The notes under the pieces: generated by a model
What the model was told of the DNA's origin: nothing
Seen by the model: the letters and a program-made list of their open reading frames with translations, nothing else
Database searches by the model: none
Source: Polaromonas sp.
GTDB lineage: Bacteria > Pseudomonadota > Gammaproteobacteria > Burkholderiales > Burkholderiaceae_C
NCBI RefSeq assembly: GCF_030680935.1
Contig: NZ_JAUXUP010000034.1
Coordinates: forward strand, 1 to 50,303
DNA: 50,303 nucleotides
Direction of reading: 5' to 3'
Part shown: in pieces, positions 33,902 through 43,448 of the stretch
How the letters are laid out: each line of letters opens with the position of its first letter
How positions within the stretch are numbered: position 1 is the first letter of the stretch
Position numbers and translations under genes: made by a program

Positions 33902-36331
33902 TCAATGCTTGACGTTGCCGAGGGCCTCCACCGCCGGCAGGACAGCTTCAGCAGCCGCAACAGCGGACTCTTCGTCGGGCAAAGGCACCGGCTGACTCAC
34001 CAAAGCGATCTTCAACACCTGGTCAATCCATTTGACTGGAACAATTTCAAGACCGTTTTTCACGTTCTCGGGAATCTCCTGCAGGTCCTTGGCATTTTCT
34101 TCAGGGATCAACACGGTCTTGATGCCGCCGCGCAGCGCCGCGAGCAACTTTTCTTTCAGGCCGCCAATCGCCGTGACCTCCCCGCGCAGGGTGATTTCGC
34201 CTGTCATCGCCACATCGCCGCGCACCGCAATCCCGGTGATGGCAGATACAAAAGCGGTGGTCATCGCCGCACCGGCGCTGGGGCCGTCCTTAGGCGTGGC
34301 GCCATCGGGCACGTGGATGTGGATGTCGCGCTTTTCAAACATTTCGTCCTTGATGCCCAGCACCCGTGCGCGGCTGCGCACCACCGTGCGCGCAGCTTCC
34401 ACGGACTCCTTCATCACGTCGCCAAGAGAGCCGGTACGCGTGATCACACCCTTGCCAGGCATCATGGCCGCTTCAATGGTCAGCAGATCACCGCCCACCT
34501 CGGTCCAGGCCAGACCGACCACCTGGCCGACCTGGTTGTGTTTTTCGGCACGGCCATAGTCAAACTTGCGCACACCCAGAAAGTCATTGAGGTTGTCGGC
34601 GGTCACAAGCACCTTGGGTTCCATCTTTTTCAGCTGGATGCCCTTGACCACCTTGCGGCAAATCTTGGACAGTTCGCGCTCGAGCGAGCGGACACCGGCT
34701 TCACGCGTGTAATAACGCACGATGTCGCGCACCGCCTGCTCCTGCACTTCCAGCTCGTCATCTTTCACGCCGTTGTTCTTGAGCTGCTTGGGCAACAGGT
34801 AACGCATGGCGATGCTGGTTTTTTCGTCTTCGGTGTAGCCCGACAGGCGGATCACCTCCATCCGGTCCAGCAGCGCTGCGGGGATGTTCATCGAGTTCGA
34901 GGTCGCCACGAACATCACGTCGCTGAGGTCAAAGTCCACCTCGACGTAATGATCACCAAAGGTGTGGTTCTGTTCAGGGTCCAGCACTTCCAGCAAGGCG
35001 CTGGACGGGTCGCCCCGGAAGTCCGTGCCCAGCTTGTCGATCTCATCGAGCAGGAACAGCGGATTGCGTGTACCGGCTTTAGTCAGGCTCTGCAATACCT
35101 TGCCGGGCAGCGCGCCAATGTAGGTGCGGCGGTGACCGCGAATCTCTGCCTCATCACGCATGCCACCCAGTGCCATGCGCACATACTTGCGGCCCGTGGC
35201 CTTGGCAATGGATTGCCCGAGCGAGGTCTTGCCCACGCCTGGAGGCCCGACCAGACACAGAATCGGCGCCTTGAGCTTGTCCACGCGCTGCTGAACCGCG
35301 AGATATTCAACAATGCGGTCTTTGACTTTTTCCAGGCCGTAGTGGTCTTCGTCGAGCACGCTCTCGGCATTGGCGAGGTCGTGCTTGATCTTGGTCTTCT
35401 TGCTCCAGGGCAAACCGGTCAGCACGTCGATGTAGGTGCGCACCACCGTCGCCTCGGCCGACATGGGCGACATCAGCTTGAGTTTTTTCAGCTCGCCTTC
35501 GGCCTTCTTGCGCGCTTCCTGCGGCATTTTTGCCGCCTTGATCTTCTTTTCGATCTCTTCGATGTCGGCGCCCTCTTCCCCCTCACCGAGTTCTTTCTGG
35601 ATCGCCTTGACCTGCTCGTTCAGGTAGAAATCGCGCTGGTTTTTCTCCATCTGGCGCTTGACGCGGCCACGGATTTTTTTGTCCACATTCAGGATGTCGA
35701 CTTCACGTTCGAGCTGCTCGTAAAGGTTTTCCAGCCGCGACTTGACGTTGTCCAGGTCAAGAATGACCTGCTTGGCGTCGAGTTTGAGCGGCAGGTGGGC
35801 GGCAATGGTGTCGGCGAGGCGGCCGGCATCGTCAATGCTCGATATCGAGGTCAGGATTTCAGGGGGAATTTTCTTGTTGAGTTTGACGTAGTGGTCAAAC
35901 TGCTGCATCACCGCACGGCGCAGCGCTTCAATCTCGCTGGTCTTGTCTGCCGGGTCAATGACGGCCGGGGCAACCGGCGTCACATTGGCGCTGAAGTGAA
36001 GTTCGCCTTCTTCGATTTTGTTGACTTTGGCGCGTTGCTGCCCCTCCACCAGCACTTTCACGGTGCCGTCGGGGAGCTTGAGCATCTGCAATATCGTGGC
36101 CACGCAGCCGACCTCGAACATGTCTTCGACCGAGGGCTCATCCTTGGCTGCGGCCTTCTGGGCCACCAGCATGATGCGCCGCTCGGCTTCCATCGCCGCT
36201 TCCAGTGCCTTGATGCTTTTGGGACGACCCACAAACAGCGGAATCACCATATGGGGAAACACCACCACATCGCGCAGCGGTAGCAGCGGCAGATCGACAG
36301 GGCTGGAAGGCAGCGTGGTTTGTGCAGACAT
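33902..36331 (-). CDS. lon: ATP-dependent protease La (Lon)
   Basis: An 809-residue cytosolic AAA+ serine protease that degrades misfolded and regulatory proteins. The N-terminal substrate domain (DLPLLPLRDVVVFPHMVIPLF) and a coiled-coil region (KRQMEKNQRDFYLNEQVKAIQKELGEGEEG) come first. The ATPase has Walker A GPPGVGKTSLG and Walker B PLFLLDEIDKLG. The protease domain has the catalytic Ser in KDGPSAGAAMTTAF and the Lys in RGEVTAIGGLKEKLLAA. Length is standard. It is read after clpX on the same strand with a sigma-32-type promoter of its own between the two genes. Confidence 0.98.
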   Translation of the reverse strand: MSAQTTLPSSPVDLPLLPLRDVVVFPHMVIPLFVGRPKSIKALEAAMEAERRIMLVAQKAAAKDEPSVEDMFEVGCVATILQMLKLPDGTVKVLVEGQQRAKVNKIEEGELHFSANVTPVAPAVIDPADKTSEIEALRRAVMQQFDHYVKLNKKIPPEILTSISSIDDAGRLADTIAAHLPLKLDAKQVILDLDNVKSRLENLYEQLEREVDILNVDKKIRGRVKRQMEKNQRDFYLNEQVKAIQKELGEGEEGADIEEIEKKIKAAKMPQEARKKAEGELKKLKLMSPMSAEATVVRTYIDVLTGLPWSKKTKIKHDLANAESVLDEDHYGLEKVKDRIVEYLAVQQRVDKLKAPILCLVGPPGVGKTSLGQSIAKATGRKYVRMALGGMRDEAEIRGHRRTYIGALPGKVLQSLTKAGTRNPLFLLDEIDKLGTDFRGDPSSALLEVLDPEQNHTFGDHYVEVDFDLSDVMFVATSNSMNIPAALLDRMEVIRLSGYTEDEKTSIAMRYLLPKQLKNNGVKDDELEVQEQAVRDIVRYYTREAGVRSLERELSKICRKVVKGIQLKKMEPKVLVTADNLNDFLGVRKFDYGRAEKHNQVGQVVGLAWTEVGGDLLTIEAAMMPGKGVITRTGSLGDVMKESVEAARTVVRSRARVLGIKDEMFEKRDIHIHVPDGATPKDGPSAGAAMTTAFVSAITGIAVRGDVAMTGEITLRGEVTAIGGLKEKLLAALRGGIKTVLIPEENAKDLQEIPENVKNGLEIVPVKWIDQVLKIALVSQPVPLPDEESAVAAAEAVLPAVEALGNVKH

Positions 36332-36417
36332 ATAACCTTAAAGGTAAGCCTTGAACGAAAGCCCTGGCATCGTGGCGGGTATCAGGCTTTCATGTTCGGC
36401 AACAACAATAACCACAG

Positions 36418-36445
36418 AAGTGGGGGACGCTGGCCGCTTTTCAAG
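36418..36445 (-). promoter_or_regulatory. Sigma-32 (heat-shock) promoter of lon
   Basis: On the minus strand, CTTGAAA (36445-36439), a 13-bp spacer and CCCCACTT (36425-36418). The sigma-32 consensus is CTTGAAA-N11-16-CCCCATNT, so the -35 box is perfect and the -10 differs at one or two bases. It is about 90 bp before the lon ATG and lies just past the clpX stop. Confidence 0.75.
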
Positions 36446-36461
36446 CCGGCCAGTTGCGGCA

Positions 36462-37727
36462 TCAGGCCTGTTTGGCAGACTCACGGTAAACCAGCAGAGG
36501 CGCCTTGTTTTCTTCAATTGTGGACTCGTCGACCACCACTTTTTCAACGTTGCTGGTATTGGGCAGGTCAAACATGGTGTCGATCAGCGACTGCTCCAGG
36601 ATGGACCGCAAACCGCGCGCGCCGGTCTTGCGCGCCAGTGCCTTGCGGGCAATCGCCTTCAGCGCGGAGGGGCGAATCTCAAGATCCACACCTTCCATGG
36701 ACAGCAGCTTGCTGAACTGTTTGACCACCGCATTTTTGGGCTCGGTCAATATCTGTACCAGGGCGTCTTCGGTCAACTCGGCCAGAGTGGCCACTACCGG
36801 CATGCGGCCCACCAGCTCAGGAATCAGCCCGAACTTGATCAGGTCCTCAGGCTCAACGTCCTTGAACGATTCCGTCAGGCTACGGGCCTTTTTGCTCTTG
36901 ACCGCCGCGCCAAAACCAATACCCGACGACTCGGTGCGGTTTTCAATGACTTTTTCCAGACCCGAAAAAGCACCGCCGCAGATAAACAGGATGTTGGTGG
37001 TGTCAACCTGCAAAAAGTCCTGATTCGGGTGTTTTCGTCCGCCCTGAGGGGGCACCGACGCCATGGTGCCTTCAATCAGCTTGAGCAAGGCCTGCTGAAC
37101 GCCCTCGCCCGACACATCGCGGGTGATGGACGGATTGTCGGACTTGCGTGAAATCTTGTCGATTTCGTCGATGTACACAATACCCTGCTGCGCGCGCTCA
37201 ACTTCGTAGTTGCAGCTCTGCAGCAGCTTCTGGATGATGTTCTCGACGTCTTCCCCGACGTAGCCGGCTTCGGTCAGCGTGGTGGCGTCGGCCATCACAA
37301 ACGGCACGTTGAGGGTGCGCGCCAGCGTCTGCGCAAGCAGCGTCTTGCCGGAGCCTGTGGGGCCGATCAGCAAGATGTTGCTTTTGGTCAGCTCAACATC
37401 GTCTTTTTTGGCTTTTTCCTTGTGCCGCAGACGTTTGTAGTGGTTGTACACCGCCACTGCCAAAGTGCGCTTGGCGGGCTCCTGCCCAATCACGTAACCG
37501 TCCAGCGTGGCCTTGATTTCCAGCGGCGTGGGCAGGTCCCCGCGCGTCTCGCGCACATCGTCTCCGGCGGGCAACTCGTCACGGATGATTTCGTTGCACA
37601 GATCGATACATTCATCGCAGATGAAGACCGACGGACCCGCGATCAGCTTTTTGACTTCATGCTGACTTTTACCGCAGAAGGAGCAGTAGAGGGTTTTTTC
37701 GCTGGAAGAGCCTTTTTTGTCGGCCAT
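36462..37727 (-). CDS. clpX: ClpXP protease ATP-binding subunit ClpX
   Basis: A 421-residue AAA+ unfoldase that feeds substrates to ClpP. The start at ATG 37727 ([19 protein letters not shown]) is fixed by the N-terminal zinc-binding domain, with cysteine pairs CSFC and CDEC at about 15-18 and 37-40; the open frame beyond it is not coding. Walker A is [15 protein letters not shown] and Walker B is [10 protein letters not shown]. The sensor-2 region [20 protein letters not shown] follows, and the ClpP-docking loop lies near [14 protein letters not shown] with the IGF-type motif GIGFGA. It follows clpP in the usual order. Confidence 0.97.
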   Translation of the reverse strand: MADKKGSSSEKTLYCSFCGKSQHEVKKLIAGPSVFICDECIDLCNEIIRDELPAGDDVRETRGDLPTPLEIKATLDGYVIGQEPAKRTLAVAVYNHYKRLRHKEKAKKDDVELTKSNILLIGPTGSGKTLLAQTLARTLNVPFVMADATTLTEAGYVGEDVENIIQKLLQSCNYEVERAQQGIVYIDEIDKISRKSDNPSITRDVSGEGVQQALLKLIEGTMASVPPQGGRKHPNQDFLQVDTTNILFICGGAFSGLEKVIENRTESSGIGFGAAVKSKKARSLTESFKDVEPEDLIKFGLIPELVGRMPVVATLAELTEDALVQILTEPKNAVVKQFSKLLSMEGVDLEIRPSALKAIARKALARKTGARGLRSILEQSLIDTMFDLPNTSNVEKVVVDESTIEENKAPLLVYRESAKQA

Positions 37728-37780
37728 GGGTGGAATGCCTTTGAATGCCCGGAGGAGGTATCGGTCAATGATAACCAAAT

Positions 37781-37814
37781 AAAAACGGCGTTCTCTGTTA
37801 CAGAAAACGCCGTT
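37781..37814 (-). terminator. Hairpin with U-tract between clpP and clpX
   Basis: Minus-strand stem AACGGCGTT/AACGCCGTT, extended inward by partly pairing bases around a TAA loop and followed by TTTTATTT. It begins about 30 bp past the clpP stop. It can end part of the clpP transcripts and so set the clpP:clpX ratio. Confidence 0.75.
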
Positions 37815-37845
37815 GCTGCTGTGCAACTGGTGGAAACCAGTGTGT

Positions 37846-38466
37846 TCAGGGGCGTTTGGCGATCACCTGATCCACCACGCCATAAGCTTTGGCCTCATCG
37901 GCAAACATGAAGTAGTCGCGCTCAGTGTCTCGCTCTATTTTTTCGACGGTCTGACCGGTGTTCTCGGCCAGGATGCGATTCAACTGATCGCGCGTCTTGA
38001 GGATGTCGCGGGCGTGGATCTCGATGTCGGTCGCCTGGCCCTGGGCACCGCCAGAAGGCTGGTGAATCATCACACGCGAATTGGGCAGCGAAAAGCGCTT
38101 GCCCTTGGCACCGGCCGCCAGCAAAAAGGCGCCCATGCTGGCCGCCATGCCCACACACAGTGTGGACACATCGGCCTTGATGAATTGCATGGTGTCGTAA
38201 ATCGCCATGCCCGCCGTCACCGAACCGCCCGGTGAGTTGATGTAGAAGGAAATATCCTTGTCCGGGTTTTCACTTTCCAGGAACAACAGCTGGGCGACCA
38301 CCAGGTTGGCGGTCTGGTCATTGACCGGACCCACCAGAAAAATAACGCGTTCCTTGAGCAGGCGCGAATAAATGTCGTAAGACCGTTCGCCACGGCCGGA
38401 TTGCTCAATCACCATCGGCACCATGCCGAGGCCTTGAATCTCCTGCGCATTGCTGTAAATGTTCAT
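37846..38466 (-). CDS. clpP: ATP-dependent Clp protease proteolytic subunit ClpP
   Basis: A 206-residue serine peptidase that forms the tetradecameric barrel of ClpXP/ClpAP. The start at ATG 38466 has GGAGA eight bases upstream; the longer open frame extends into promoter sequence. The active site is Ser in [13 protein letters not shown], His in [13 protein letters not shown] and Asp in [10 protein letters not shown]. The handle region [16 protein letters not shown] is conserved. It lies after tig and before clpX. Confidence 0.97.
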   Translation of the reverse strand: MNIYSNAQEIQGLGMVPMVIEQSGRGERSYDIYSRLLKERVIFLVGPVNDQTANLVVAQLLFLESENPDKDISFYINSPGGSVTAGMAIYDTMQFIKADVSTLCVGMAASMGAFLLAAGAKGKRFSLPNSRVMIHQPSGGAQGQATDIEIHARDILKTRDQLNRILAENTGQTVEKIERDTERDYFMFADEAKAYGVVDQVIAKRP

Positions 38467-38501
38467 GTGTTCTCCAAAGGTTGGGCTTACTTTACCCAAA
38501 A

Positions 38502-38530
38502 TAAATGGGGCTTGAAGCCGTAGCCGCAAG
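38502..38530 (-). promoter_or_regulatory. Sigma-32 (heat-shock) promoter of clpP
   Basis: On the minus strand, CTTGCGG (38530-38524), a 13-bp spacer, then CCCCATTTA (38510-38502). The -10 agrees completely with the sigma-32 consensus and the -35 keeps CTTG. It starts 36 bp before the clpP ATG. Confidence 0.7.
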
Positions 38531-38581
38531 CCCCTGCATCAGAAATCAGCTGACAACAAGGCCAGTGGCCCGCCGGTCGCT

Positions 38582-39892
38582 TCAGTTCTGGGCCATCAAT
38601 TCATCAAAGGACACCGATTTCTCGACGATTTTGGCTTTACCCAGCACAAAATTGGTCACGTTGTTTTCGATCACCACCGACTCAACCTCGGCCATGCGTT
38701 TTTCGTCGCTGAAATACCAGCGCACCACATCCTGCGGTTTTTCATAGCTGGAGGCCAGTTCTTCCACATGGGCCTTGACCTGCTCGGTTTTGGGAAACAG
38801 GTCGTTGGCACGGGTCAGTTCAGCCACCACCAGGCCGAGGCGCACGCGCTTTTCGGCTTGCGGACGGAAGATATCGTCAGGAATCGGCGCCTTGTCGGCA
38901 TCCTTGATGCCGCGTTGCTTGAGGTCAGCGCGTGCGCCTTCGACCATGCGGTCCAGCTCGGACTGAACAATGGCTTGCGGCACATCGAGCTCGGCATTTG
39001 CCAGCAAGGCGTCCATGACGGCATTTTTGTTGCGCGCCAACAGACGGAACTTGACCTCGCGCTCCAGGTTCTTGCGGATGTCGGCGCGCAGGCCTTCCAC
39101 GCTGGCGTCGGCGATTCCCAGGGATTTGGCCAGCGCTTCATTGACTTCAGGCAGGTGGGCAGCTTCAATTTTCTTGACCGTGACCATGAAGTCAGCCTGT
39201 TTGCCAGCGACTTCCTTGCCGTGGTAGTCGGCCGGAAAGTTCAGCGGAAAAGTCTTGCTTTCGCCGCTTTTCATGCCGCGCACGGCATCTTCGAATTCCT
39301 TGAGCATCTGGCCTTCGCCGACCAGGAACTGGAAAGCTTCGGCCTTGCCGCCGGCAAAAGCTTCGCCGTCGACCTTGCCTTCAAAGTCGATGGTGGCGCG
39401 GTCGCCGTCCTGGGCCGGGGCGTCCAGCGCGCGCTGCGCAAACGTCCGACGCTGCTTGCGCAGGATGTCCACCGTCTTGTCGATCGCTTCGTCGCTGACG
39501 TCGGCAGTGACTTTTTCGACTTCAGCATTGGCCAGGTCACCGATCTTGACTTCAGGATAGACCTCAAAAACAGCGTCAAAGGACAGCTCGCCTTCAGGAG
39601 CGCCTTCCTTTTCGCTGATGCGCGGCTGGCCCGCCACGCGCAGCTTGGCCTCGTTCGCCGCCACCGAGAAAGCTTCACCGACCTTGTCGTTCATCACCTC
39701 GTAGTGCACCGAATAACCATAACGCTGGGCCACCACGTTCATGGGCACCTTGCCGGGACGAAAACCGTCCATCTTGACAGTGCGCGCCAGGCGCTTCAGG
39801 CGTGAATCAACTTCGGACTGGATGGTGTTGACCGGCAGGGTCAACGTCATCTTGCGTTCCAGCTTTTCAAGGGTTTCAACAGTCACGGCCAT
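38582..39892 (-). CDS. tig: Trigger factor chaperone
   Basis: A 436-residue ribosome-bound folding chaperone and peptidyl-prolyl isomerase. The N-terminal ribosome-binding domain carries the GFRPGKVP signature (DGFRPGKVPMNVVAQRYG). The FKBP-like PPIase domain is at about 150-245 (DGDRATIDFEGKVDGEAF, then FPADYHGKEVAGKQADFMV). The long helical C-terminal domain follows. AGGAG is seven bases before the ATG. It heads the tig-clpP-clpX-lon block conserved in many proteobacteria; tRNA-Leu(UAG) lies upstream on the same strand. Confidence 0.97.
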   Translation of the reverse strand: MAVTVETLEKLERKMTLTLPVNTIQSEVDSRLKRLARTVKMDGFRPGKVPMNVVAQRYGYSVHYEVMNDKVGEAFSVAANEAKLRVAGQPRISEKEGAPEGELSFDAVFEVYPEVKIGDLANAEVEKVTADVSDEAIDKTVDILRKQRRTFAQRALDAPAQDGDRATIDFEGKVDGEAFAGGKAEAFQFLVGEGQMLKEFEDAVRGMKSGESKTFPLNFPADYHGKEVAGKQADFMVTVKKIEAAHLPEVNEALAKSLGIADASVEGLRADIRKNLEREVKFRLLARNKNAVMDALLANAELDVPQAIVQSELDRMVEGARADLKQRGIKDADKAPIPDDIFRPQAEKRVRLGLVVAELTRANDLFPKTEQVKAHVEELASSYEKPQDVVRWYFSDEKRMAEVESVVIENNVTNFVLGKAKIVEKSVSFDELMAQN

Positions 39893-39989
39893 GATCTACT
39901 CCTAATATCCAGACGATGTAAAAGACAGACTGTGCGCACCACCGGAAGGCGGTGCAGCAATCAATCGTCCTGAAAAATCTCAAAAAAAG

Positions 39990-40076
39990 TGGTGCGCGGG
40001 GCGGGACTCGAACCCGCACAGTATTGCTACCGTCAGGACCTAAACCTGGTGCGTCTACCAATTTCGCCACCCGCGC
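39990..40076 (-). tRNA. tRNA-Leu(UAG)
   Basis: Class II tRNA: acceptor GCGCGGG/CCCGCGC, discriminator A, encoded CCA. Anticodon loop TTTAGGT reads UAG. A variable arm with GACGGTAGCAATACTGT separates the anticodon and T stems. Positions 27 and 43 (C, A) do not pair. Confidence 0.96.
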
Positions 40077-40214
40077 GCCGGAAACAAAAACGGGAATCCT
40101 CAGCTTTTAGGCTTACGGACCCCCGCCTGAAATCGGTCAACTTTCTATTTTAGCCTGTATCGGCTACCAGTCAGCCGCCACCCTTCTCCGCGAACGGATT
40201 AAGCCAACGCCGGT

Positions 40215-40322
40215 GTTTCGCGTGGCTCGCGCCTGACGCGAAACCAGGCGGGTCTGGGCGCTGCGCGCCGCCCCGCCGGGCGGATTTATTGAAACGCCGG
40301 TGTTTCGCGTTTCACGCGAAAC
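40215..40322. repeat. Duplicated hairpin at the end of the second RND permease gene
   Basis: The inverted repeat GTTTCGCGT/ACGCGAAAC occurs twice: 40215-40244 with a 12-base loop, and 40302-40322 with a 3-base loop. Both are preceded by AACGCCGGT. The inner copy encodes the permease's last residues (WFRVKRETPAF) and the outer copy, past the stop, would encode WFRVRREPRETPALA. This looks like a tandem duplication of the 3' end of the gene. Confidence 0.75.
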
Positions 40323-43300
40323 CATGCGGCGTACATCGCCGGCAGCGCCAGCAAGGTCAGCACGGTGGCGACGATCAGCCCACCCATGATGGCAACCGCC
40401 ATCGGGCCCCAGAAGACGCTGCGTGACAGTGGGATCATGGCCAGCACGGCGGCAGCCGCCGTCAGCACGATGGGACGCAGGCGGCGCACGGCGGACTCGA
40501 CAATCGCATCCCATGCCGGAATACCGGCGCTGCGGTCCTGCTCGATCTGGTCGATCAGGATCACCGAATTGCGCTGGATCATGCCCATCAGGGCAATCAC
40601 ACCCAGCAAGGCAACGAAGCCAAATGGACGACCGAGCAGCAGCAGCGCGCCTGCGACGCCGGCAATGCCCAGCGGCCCGGTCAAAAAGACCAGCATGGCG
40701 CGGCTGAAGCTGTGCAATTGCAGCATCAACAGCGTGAAGGTCAGGAACAACATGATTGGAATGCCCGCTGCGATGGAGCCCGAGCCTTTGCTGCTTTCCT
40801 CCACGGCACCGGCGACTTCAATGCGATAACCCGCCATGCCATTTTTCTGCCATTTGGCTTCAATGACTTTCAGGGCCGGCAAAAGCTCGTTGGTGACCGT
40901 CGCGCCCTGCAGGCCTTCGACAATGTCACTCTGAACGGTGATCGCGTAGTCGCGGTTCTCGCGCCACATCACGCCCGGCTCCCAGGTGAACACGGGTTTG
41001 GCGATCTGGGTCAGCGGAATCGACTTGCCCGATGCCGTCGGCAGGTACGCATTGCCAAGATCGGTGATCGCATTGCGTTCATCCAGCGGCTGGCGAAGCA
41101 CGATGTCTATGAGTTTGTCGCCCTCGCGGAACTGGCCCACGTTGCTGCCGCTCAAAATGGTTCTGGATGCCTGCGCAATCGACTGGCTGGTCACGCCCAG
41201 CGCACGCGCCTTGGACTGATCAACTTCCAGGCGCAGCACCTTGACGGATTCATTCCAGTTGTCGTTGGTGCCGCGCGTGTTGGGGCTTTCGCGCAACACG
41301 GCCTTGACCTCGTCGGCGCGCTCGCGCAGCACCAGCGGATCGATGCCGACCACACGGAACTGCACCGGGTAGGGCACGGGCGGGCCATTGGGCAGCAGCT
41401 TGATGCGGCCGCGCACCTCGGGAAACTCCTGGGCCAGCAGCGCGGGCAGCTTGATGCGCAGCGACTCACGCACCTTCAGGTCCTTGGGCAGCACAATGAA
41501 TTGCGAAACGTTGGTCTGCGGAAAAACCTGATCGAGTGGCAGGTAAAAACGCGGCACGCCTGAGCCCACCCAGGTACTGACTGAACGCACGCCGTCTTCC
41601 TTCAGTAAACGCTCTTCCACGCGTTTGGCGGTGAGCTCATTGGCGGCAAACGATGTGCCTTCCGGAAACCAGATATCCACCATGATTTCTGGCCGGCTGG
41701 AGTCCGGAAAAAATTGCTGCTGGACTTTGCCCATACCAACAATGCCCAGCGCAAAGACAAGTATCGTCGCGCCAATCGTGATCCAGCGGTACTCGACACA
41801 CCAGTTGACCAGGCGACGGAAACCCCGGTAGAACGGCGTGTCAAAGTGCTCGTGGTGATCGGCCTTCCCATCGACCGGCAGCGGTTTGGCCTTGAGCAGC
41901 AGCGTGCCCAGGTAGGGCACAAAGTAGACCGAGACGATCCAGCTCAGCACCAGCGCAATCACGGTGACCGCAAAAATCGCGAAGGTGTATTCACCCACCG
42001 TCGATTTCGCCATGCCAATCGGCAGAAAACCAACCGCCGTGATCAGCGTGCCGGTCAACATGGGCATGGCGGTAATTTCGTAGGCAAAGGTGGCGGCGCG
42101 CACCTTGTCGTAGCCCTCTTCCATCTTGCGCACCATCATTTCGACCGCAATGATGGCGTCATCGACCAGCAGGCCCAGCGCAATGATGAGCGAGCCCAGC
42201 GATATCTTGTGCAGGCCAATGCCGAAGTAACTCATCGCCAGAAAAGTCACCGCCAGCACCAGCGGAATCGTGATGCCCACCACCAGCCCGGGCCGCATGT
42301 CGATGTAATAACGCTTCCACAGCGGGTGCTGCCCGGGGCGTCGATGAAAACCCAATGCAATAAAACTCACCGCCAGCACAATCACCACGGCTTCAATCAG
42401 CACACTCACAAACTCATTGACCGATTTGGCCACCGCCGTGGGCTGGTCCTGGATCTGCACCAGTTCCATGCCTGCCGGCAGCCTGGCAGCTATGCGGCTG
42501 GTCGTGGTTTTGAGCGCCTTGCCAAGTGCAATGATGTCCCCGCCCTTGGCCATGGACACACCGAGTGCAATCACTTCCCGGCCCTGATGCCGTACCTTGA
42601 CCGCAGGCGGGTCCACATAGCCACGCTTGATCTCGGCAATGTCGCCCAGGCGCAACTGATTGCCCGAGTTGCCGCGTATCGGCATGGCGCGCAGCTGTTC
42701 AACGGCTTCAAACTGCCCGGCCACGCGGACTTGCACCACGTCGAGTGGGGTCTGCACTGCGCCAGCCGACTCCACCGCGTTTTGCTGGCCCAGCTGGTTG
42801 AGCACCTGGTTGAAATCAAGGCCAAGCTGTGCCAGGCGTTTCTGCGAGATTTCGATGAAAATTTTTTCGTCCTGCACGCCAAACTGTTCCACCTTGGCGA
42901 CGTCCGGCACACGCAGCAGTTGCTGGCGTACGTCGTCGGCAAAGGTTTTGAGCTCGGCATAGTTGAAACCGTCGGCCTGCAGCGCATAGATCACGCCATA
43001 CACGTCGCCGAAATCGTCATTGAAGAAAGGCCCGACCACGCCACCCGGCAAGCTGCCGCGCATGTCGCCCACCTTTTTGCGCACCGCATACCAGACACCC
43101 GCCACATCGGCGGCTTTGGACGAGTCCTTGATCTGGAAGATGATCTGCGACTCGCCCGGCTTGGAGTAGCTGCGGATCTTGTCGGCAAACGGCACTTCCT
43201 GCAGCGTGCGCTCTATCTTGTCGGTCACCTGCTCCGCCACCTGCTGCGCGGTAGCGCCCGGCCAGTAGGTGCGCACCACCATCGCGCGGAAGGTAAATGG

Positions 43301-43441
43301 CGGGTCTTCGTCCTGGCCAAGCTGGAAGTAGGCGGCTGCGCCCAGCAGCATCAGCACCACCATCAGGTAACGCGTCAGCGCCGGGTGGTCCAGCGCCCAT
43401 TTGGACAGGTTGAAACTGTCTTTGGGTTGAATCTGGTTCAT
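40286..43441 (-). CDS. RND efflux permease, AcrB/TriC-like
   Basis: A 1051-residue RND transporter, different in type from the first pump. The N-terminus is NLSKWALDHPALTRYLMVVLM, and the first porter segment has GQDEDPPFTFRAMVVRTYWPG, as in TriC/VexF-like and related HAE1 permeases. Helix 4 has the Asp pair in ALGLLVDDAIIAVEMMVRKM. The helix-10 region reads LMGMIQRNSVILIDQIEQD, with Asn/Ser in place of the AcrB-type Lys/Asn segment, so the proton relay differs. The gene ends in a repeated sequence (40215-40322). The fusion protein lies 7 bp upstream. No outer-membrane channel gene is present, so it may borrow one such as that at 26012. Confidence 0.94.
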   Translation of the reverse strand: MNQIQPKDSFNLSKWALDHPALTRYLMVVLMLLGAAAYFQLGQDEDPPFTFRAMVVRTYWPGATAQQVAEQVTDKIERTLQEVPFADKIRSYSKPGESQIIFQIKDSSKAADVAGVWYAVRKKVGDMRGSLPGGVVGPFFNDDFGDVYGVIYALQADGFNYAELKTFADDVRQQLLRVPDVAKVEQFGVQDEKIFIEISQKRLAQLGLDFNQVLNQLGQQNAVESAGAVQTPLDVVQVRVAGQFEAVEQLRAMPIRGNSGNQLRLGDIAEIKRGYVDPPAVKVRHQGREVIALGVSMAKGGDIIALGKALKTTTSRIAARLPAGMELVQIQDQPTAVAKSVNEFVSVLIEAVVIVLAVSFIALGFHRRPGQHPLWKRYYIDMRPGLVVGITIPLVLAVTFLAMSYFGIGLHKISLGSLIIALGLLVDDAIIAVEMMVRKMEEGYDKVRAATFAYEITAMPMLTGTLITAVGFLPIGMAKSTVGEYTFAIFAVTVIALVLSWIVSVYFVPYLGTLLLKAKPLPVDGKADHHEHFDTPFYRGFRRLVNWCVEYRWITIGATILVFALGIVGMGKVQQQFFPDSSRPEIMVDIWFPEGTSFAANELTAKRVEERLLKEDGVRSVSTWVGSGVPRFYLPLDQVFPQTNVSQFIVLPKDLKVRESLRIKLPALLAQEFPEVRGRIKLLPNGPPVPYPVQFRVVGIDPLVLRERADEVKAVLRESPNTRGTNDNWNESVKVLRLEVDQSKARALGVTSQSIAQASRTILSGSNVGQFREGDKLIDIVLRQPLDERNAITDLGNAYLPTASGKSIPLTQIAKPVFTWEPGVMWRENRDYAITVQSDIVEGLQGATVTNELLPALKVIEAKWQKNGMAGYRIEVAGAVEESSKGSGSIAAGIPIMLFLTFTLLMLQLHSFSRAMLVFLTGPLGIAGVAGALLLLGRPFGFVALLGVIALMGMIQRNSVILIDQIEQDRSAGIPAWDAIVESAVRRLRPIVLTAAAAVLAMIPLSRSVFWGPMAVAIMGGLIVATVLTLLALPAMYAAWFRVKRETPAFQ

Positions 43442-43448
43442 GCCTGCC

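Noticed and set aside
33905..36283. 792-codon open frame antisense to the whole of lon
   Set aside because: Its length is striking, but its composition (very rich in His, Arg, Gln, Leu) is that of antisense translation in GC-rich DNA, with no start signal and no motif.
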